A stretch of 64,000 nucleotides of DNA from JAFMJV01 sp963800275. Lineage in GTDB: Bacteria; Chloroflexota; Limnocylindria; Limnocylindrales; CSP1-4. The notes under the pieces were generated by a model. The model saw only the letters and a program-made list of their open reading frames with translations. It had not been told where the DNA came from and made no database searches. Shown in pieces: positions 61,968 to 64,000 of this stretch. The stretch spans positions 123,095-187,094 of the forward strand of contig CAWDAI010000013.1 of NCBI GenBank assembly GCA_963800275.1, in the 5' to 3' direction. Made by a program: the position numbers and the translations under genes. Positions within the stretch are counted from its first letter, which is position 1; each line of letters begins with the position of its first letter.

Positions 61968-62002
61968 GAGAGGCCGACCTGGACCACCCGGTTCGGCCTC
62001 TC
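61968..62002 (+). terminator. Hairpin terminator between the CAP gene and the oxidoreductase
   Basis: A 10-bp perfect stem GAGAGGCCGA / TCGGCCTCTC with a 15-base loop, 25 bases after the CAP stop and about 50 bases before the convergent oxidoreductase's stop. It is followed on the plus strand by TACGTG, with no T-tract. It could act in both directions. Confidence 0.6.
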
Positions 62003-62054
62003 TACGTGCGTGGGCCAGACGGGTGCGTGGCGGCCGGGTCGGCCGCGGCGATGG

Positions 62055-63459
62055 TCAGCGCTGCTTGGTGAGGTCGGGCTTGGCCACGCCCTCCAGCTCG
62101 CGGTAGACCTGCACGAAGAGGTTGCCCATCACGCGGCCCACGGTGGGGAAGGCGTGGATGGTGTCCGCCAGCTGGGCCAGGGGCACGCGCAGCTTCACGG
62201 CCAGGACCGCCTCGTGGATGAGCTCGGATGCGCCGGGACCGCCGATGAAGGCGCCCAGGAGCGTGCGCGATGCCCGATCGACGACGATGGTGATGTGGCC
62301 CACCGACTCGCTGGTGACGCCCTTGGCCGTCTCGGCCAGGTCGGCGCGTGGCCTCGAAGGCCTCGTACCCCTGCTCGAGGGCCTGCTCCAGCAGCAGCCC
62401 GACCGAGGCTGCCTCCGGCTCGGTGTAGAGGGCCCGGGGGATGGCGCGGTAGTCGGGCCGGACATCCTCGCCGAGCGCGATGCGCACGGCCATCTCGCCC
62501 TGGTAGTGGGCCAGGTGCGTGTGCAGCTCCGTGCCGGCCGCGTCGCCCACCAGGTAGAGGTGGGGCGCCAGTCGCAGCTGGTCATCGGGACGAGGCATGC
62601 GGCCATCGGGCGTGATGCCCACGGTCTCCAGGCCCAGGTCCTCGTAGGGCACCGCGCGGCCGATGGAGACCATGACCTCGTGGCCCTCGACCGATGAGCC
62701 ATCCGACAGCCCCACGCGGTGGGCACCGTCAGCGCCGGCTTTCGCGTCCACGCGCACGGCACGCACGCCGGTGCGCACGTCGACGCCGTCGCGCTCCAGG
62801 GCCTCCCGGATCAGGGCCGAGTTGCGAGGGTGGTCACGCGCGAGGATGCGGGGATTGCTGTCGATGAGCGTGACCGGCACGCCGAAGCGGGCGTAGGCCT
62901 GCGCCAGCTCCGTGCCGGTGGGGCCGCCGCCCATGATGACCAGCGAGCGCGGCAGCTCGCGCGTGCCGGTGCCCTCGCGGTTGTCCCAGTAGTCGATGGA
63001 GTCGAGGCCCACGATGTCCGGGATGCGCGAGTGGGAGCCGACGGCGATGACGATGTCCTCGCCCTGGAGGACGCGCTCGCCGCCGTCGGCGAGGGCCACG
63101 CGCACGGTGCCGGGACCGTCGAGGCGGGCGGTGCCCCGGATGGGCTCGGCCCCGACATCGCGGTAGCGCTGCTCGTGGCCCGCATCAGACGGGTAGTCGA
63201 TGTCCTCGCGGTTGATCATCCAGTCGCGGAAGTCGGAGGCCTTGGACCAGGGGTAGTCGCCACCGGCGTGGTGCACGGCGGCCGCATGGAGCAGCGACTT
63301 GGAGGGCATGCAGGCCCAGTAGGCGCAGGACCCGCCGAAGAGGTCGCGGTCCACGATGGCGACCGAGCGGCCGCGCTCACGGGCCAGCTCCAGCGCGGCC
63401 TCACCGGCTGCGCCGGCGCCGATGATGACGAAGTCGAAGGTGTCCTGGGCGTCGGTCAC
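62055..63459 (-). CDS. Pyridine nucleotide-disulfide oxidoreductase (mercuric reductase/Lpd-like), one frameshift
   Basis: About 468 residues. The N-terminus has the FAD motif DFVIIGAGAAGEAALELARE and the redox disulfide GGSCAYWACMPSK (CxxxxC). The NAD(P) motif is SLVIMGGGPTGTELAQAYAR, with the second FAD motif in HLYLVGDAAG. Near 62344-62349 the frame changes (after QGYEAFEAT) and the dimerisation domain continues as ADLAETAKGVTSESVGHITI to IHAFPTVGRVMGNLF and the TGA at 62055. One extra base or a lost CG pair explains it. No lipoyl domain. The specificity cannot be decided; lipoamide dehydrogenase-like or thiol reductase are possible. It overlaps the macro-domain stop. Confidence 0.85.
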
Positions 63460-63977
63460 GGGGTCTCCTCGAGCTGCTGTAGGGCTTCGCGGAAGGCAAT
63501 CATGACCGGCTCACCGCGGAGCATCCAGATGATGACGTCGGGGGCGTTGCGGGGATGTGACAGGATCCAGGCGCGCACGGTAGAGAGCGCGACAGCGGCG
63601 GCCCCGGGCAGGGGATAGCCGTACACGCCGCAGCTGATGGCGGGGAAGGCGACCGATCGGGCGCCCACCTCCGCGGCCAGGTCCAGCGCGGTCGAGTAGG
63701 CGCTCGCGAGCAGGGCCGGCTCGTCGTGGTCGCCGCCGCGCCAGACGGGGCCGACCGCGTGGATGATCCAATGGACGGGCAAGTCGCCGGCGTCCGTGAT
63801 GACCGCAGATCCGGTGGGACACCCGTCGTAGCGGCGGCTGAGCTCCGCCATCACGCTCGGGCCGGCCGCGGCGTGGATAGCCCCATCGACGCCGCCACCA
63901 CCAGCGAGAGCACTATTGGCGGCGTTGACCACGGCATCCACACTGACCTGCGTGATGTCGCCTGCCTGCAGTCTCAC
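63456..63977 (-). CDS. Macro-domain protein (O-acetyl-ADP-ribose deacetylase type)
   Basis: 173 residues from a GTG at 63977; the frame stays open to the window edge, so the true start could lie outside. Diagnostic blocks are GDITQVSVDAVVNAANSALA, GGGGVDGAIHAAAG and VAFPAISCGVYGYPLPGAAA, as in MacroD/YmdB-type hydrolases that remove acetate or ADP-ribose from O-acetyl-ADP-ribose or modified proteins. The C-terminus is complete. Its TGA overlaps the ATG of the oxidoreductase (ATGA), so the two genes form one operon. Confidence 0.92.
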   Translation of the reverse strand: MRLQAGDITQVSVDAVVNAANSALAGGGGVDGAIHAAAGPSVMAELSRRYDGCPTGSAVITDAGDLPVHWIIHAVGPVWRGGDHDEPALLASAYSTALDLAAEVGARSVAFPAISCGVYGYPLPGAAAVALSTVRAWILSHPRNAPDVIIWMLRGEPVMIAFREALQQLEETP

Positions 63978-64000
63978 GTTCGTGCCGTGCCAGCGTGCCT

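Overview
The window is about 69% G+C by eye and densely packed with bacterial genes. I found no CRISPR array, rRNA gene or plasmid/phage core. The organism looks like a high-G+C aerobic heterotroph with one membrane. Clues are a subunit II of cytochrome oxidase fused to a plastocyanin-like domain, a CtaA-CtaB (heme A synthase / heme O synthase) fusion, an actinobacterial-type xylose isomerase, a non-pyrrolysine MttB-family protein, lipoproteins and Sec-exported proteins, and no outer-membrane genes. This fits Chloroflexota (for example Limnocylindria) best, with Actinomycetota as the alternative. The assignment is inference, not proof.

Layout. 0-7 kb: 3' end of an Mrp Na+/H+ antiporter operon (mnhD' E F G), pyruvate kinase, a broken secreted beta-propeller gene, a GT39-like membrane glycosyltransferase and a polysaccharide deacetylase. 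7-10 kb (minus): xylA, a methyltransferase, an SdpI-like protein and a TlpA-like thioredoxin. 10-20.9 kb: the aerobic respiration block. It has COX subunits III and I plus two accessory membrane proteins (minus), a secreted cupredoxin made of two identical tandem copies (plus), COX subunit II (minus), CtaG (plus), a small lipoprotein, the CtaA-CtaB fusion (minus) and a thioredoxin-like lipoprotein (plus). 20.9-29 kb (mostly minus): pyrD, pyrK, an acidic duplicated protein, a NUDIX hydrolase, a GNAT (plus), pyrR, a galT-like gene, lipB and proline dehydrogenase. 29-44 kb: a looser, accessory-looking region with a PASTA protein, an SGNH protein, an OLD-type ATPase/TOPRIM nuclease, tRNA-Gly(CCC), two secreted repeat proteins, gene remnants, an IS3-family element of about 1.5 kb, a broken methyltransferase, a DoxX-Rieske fusion, an arylsulfotransferase-like protein and scpB. 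44-64 kb: a two-component system, a ScyD/ScyE-like secreted protein with a slipped tandem repeat, an XRE regulator operon, an ABC exporter, an MttB-family protein with a membrane partner, a GT87-like protein, a Kef-type antiporter, a PLP decarboxylase, DUF2461, an OafA-type acyltransferase with SGNH domain, a CAP-domain protein, a flavin disulfide oxidoreductase and a macro-domain protein.

Two things cut across the window. First, many genes carry single-base indels, often in short homopolymers (xylA, ctaG, the PASTA protein, the SdpI/methyltransferase junction, the acyltransferase, the ScyD-like repeat, the oxidoreductase). Residual consensus error is the simplest explanation, so 'broken' genes should be read with care. 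Second, the two main oxidase transcription units (ctaD and coxB) share a promoter/leader block with identical spacing, and ctaD is preceded by a short coupled upstream ORF.
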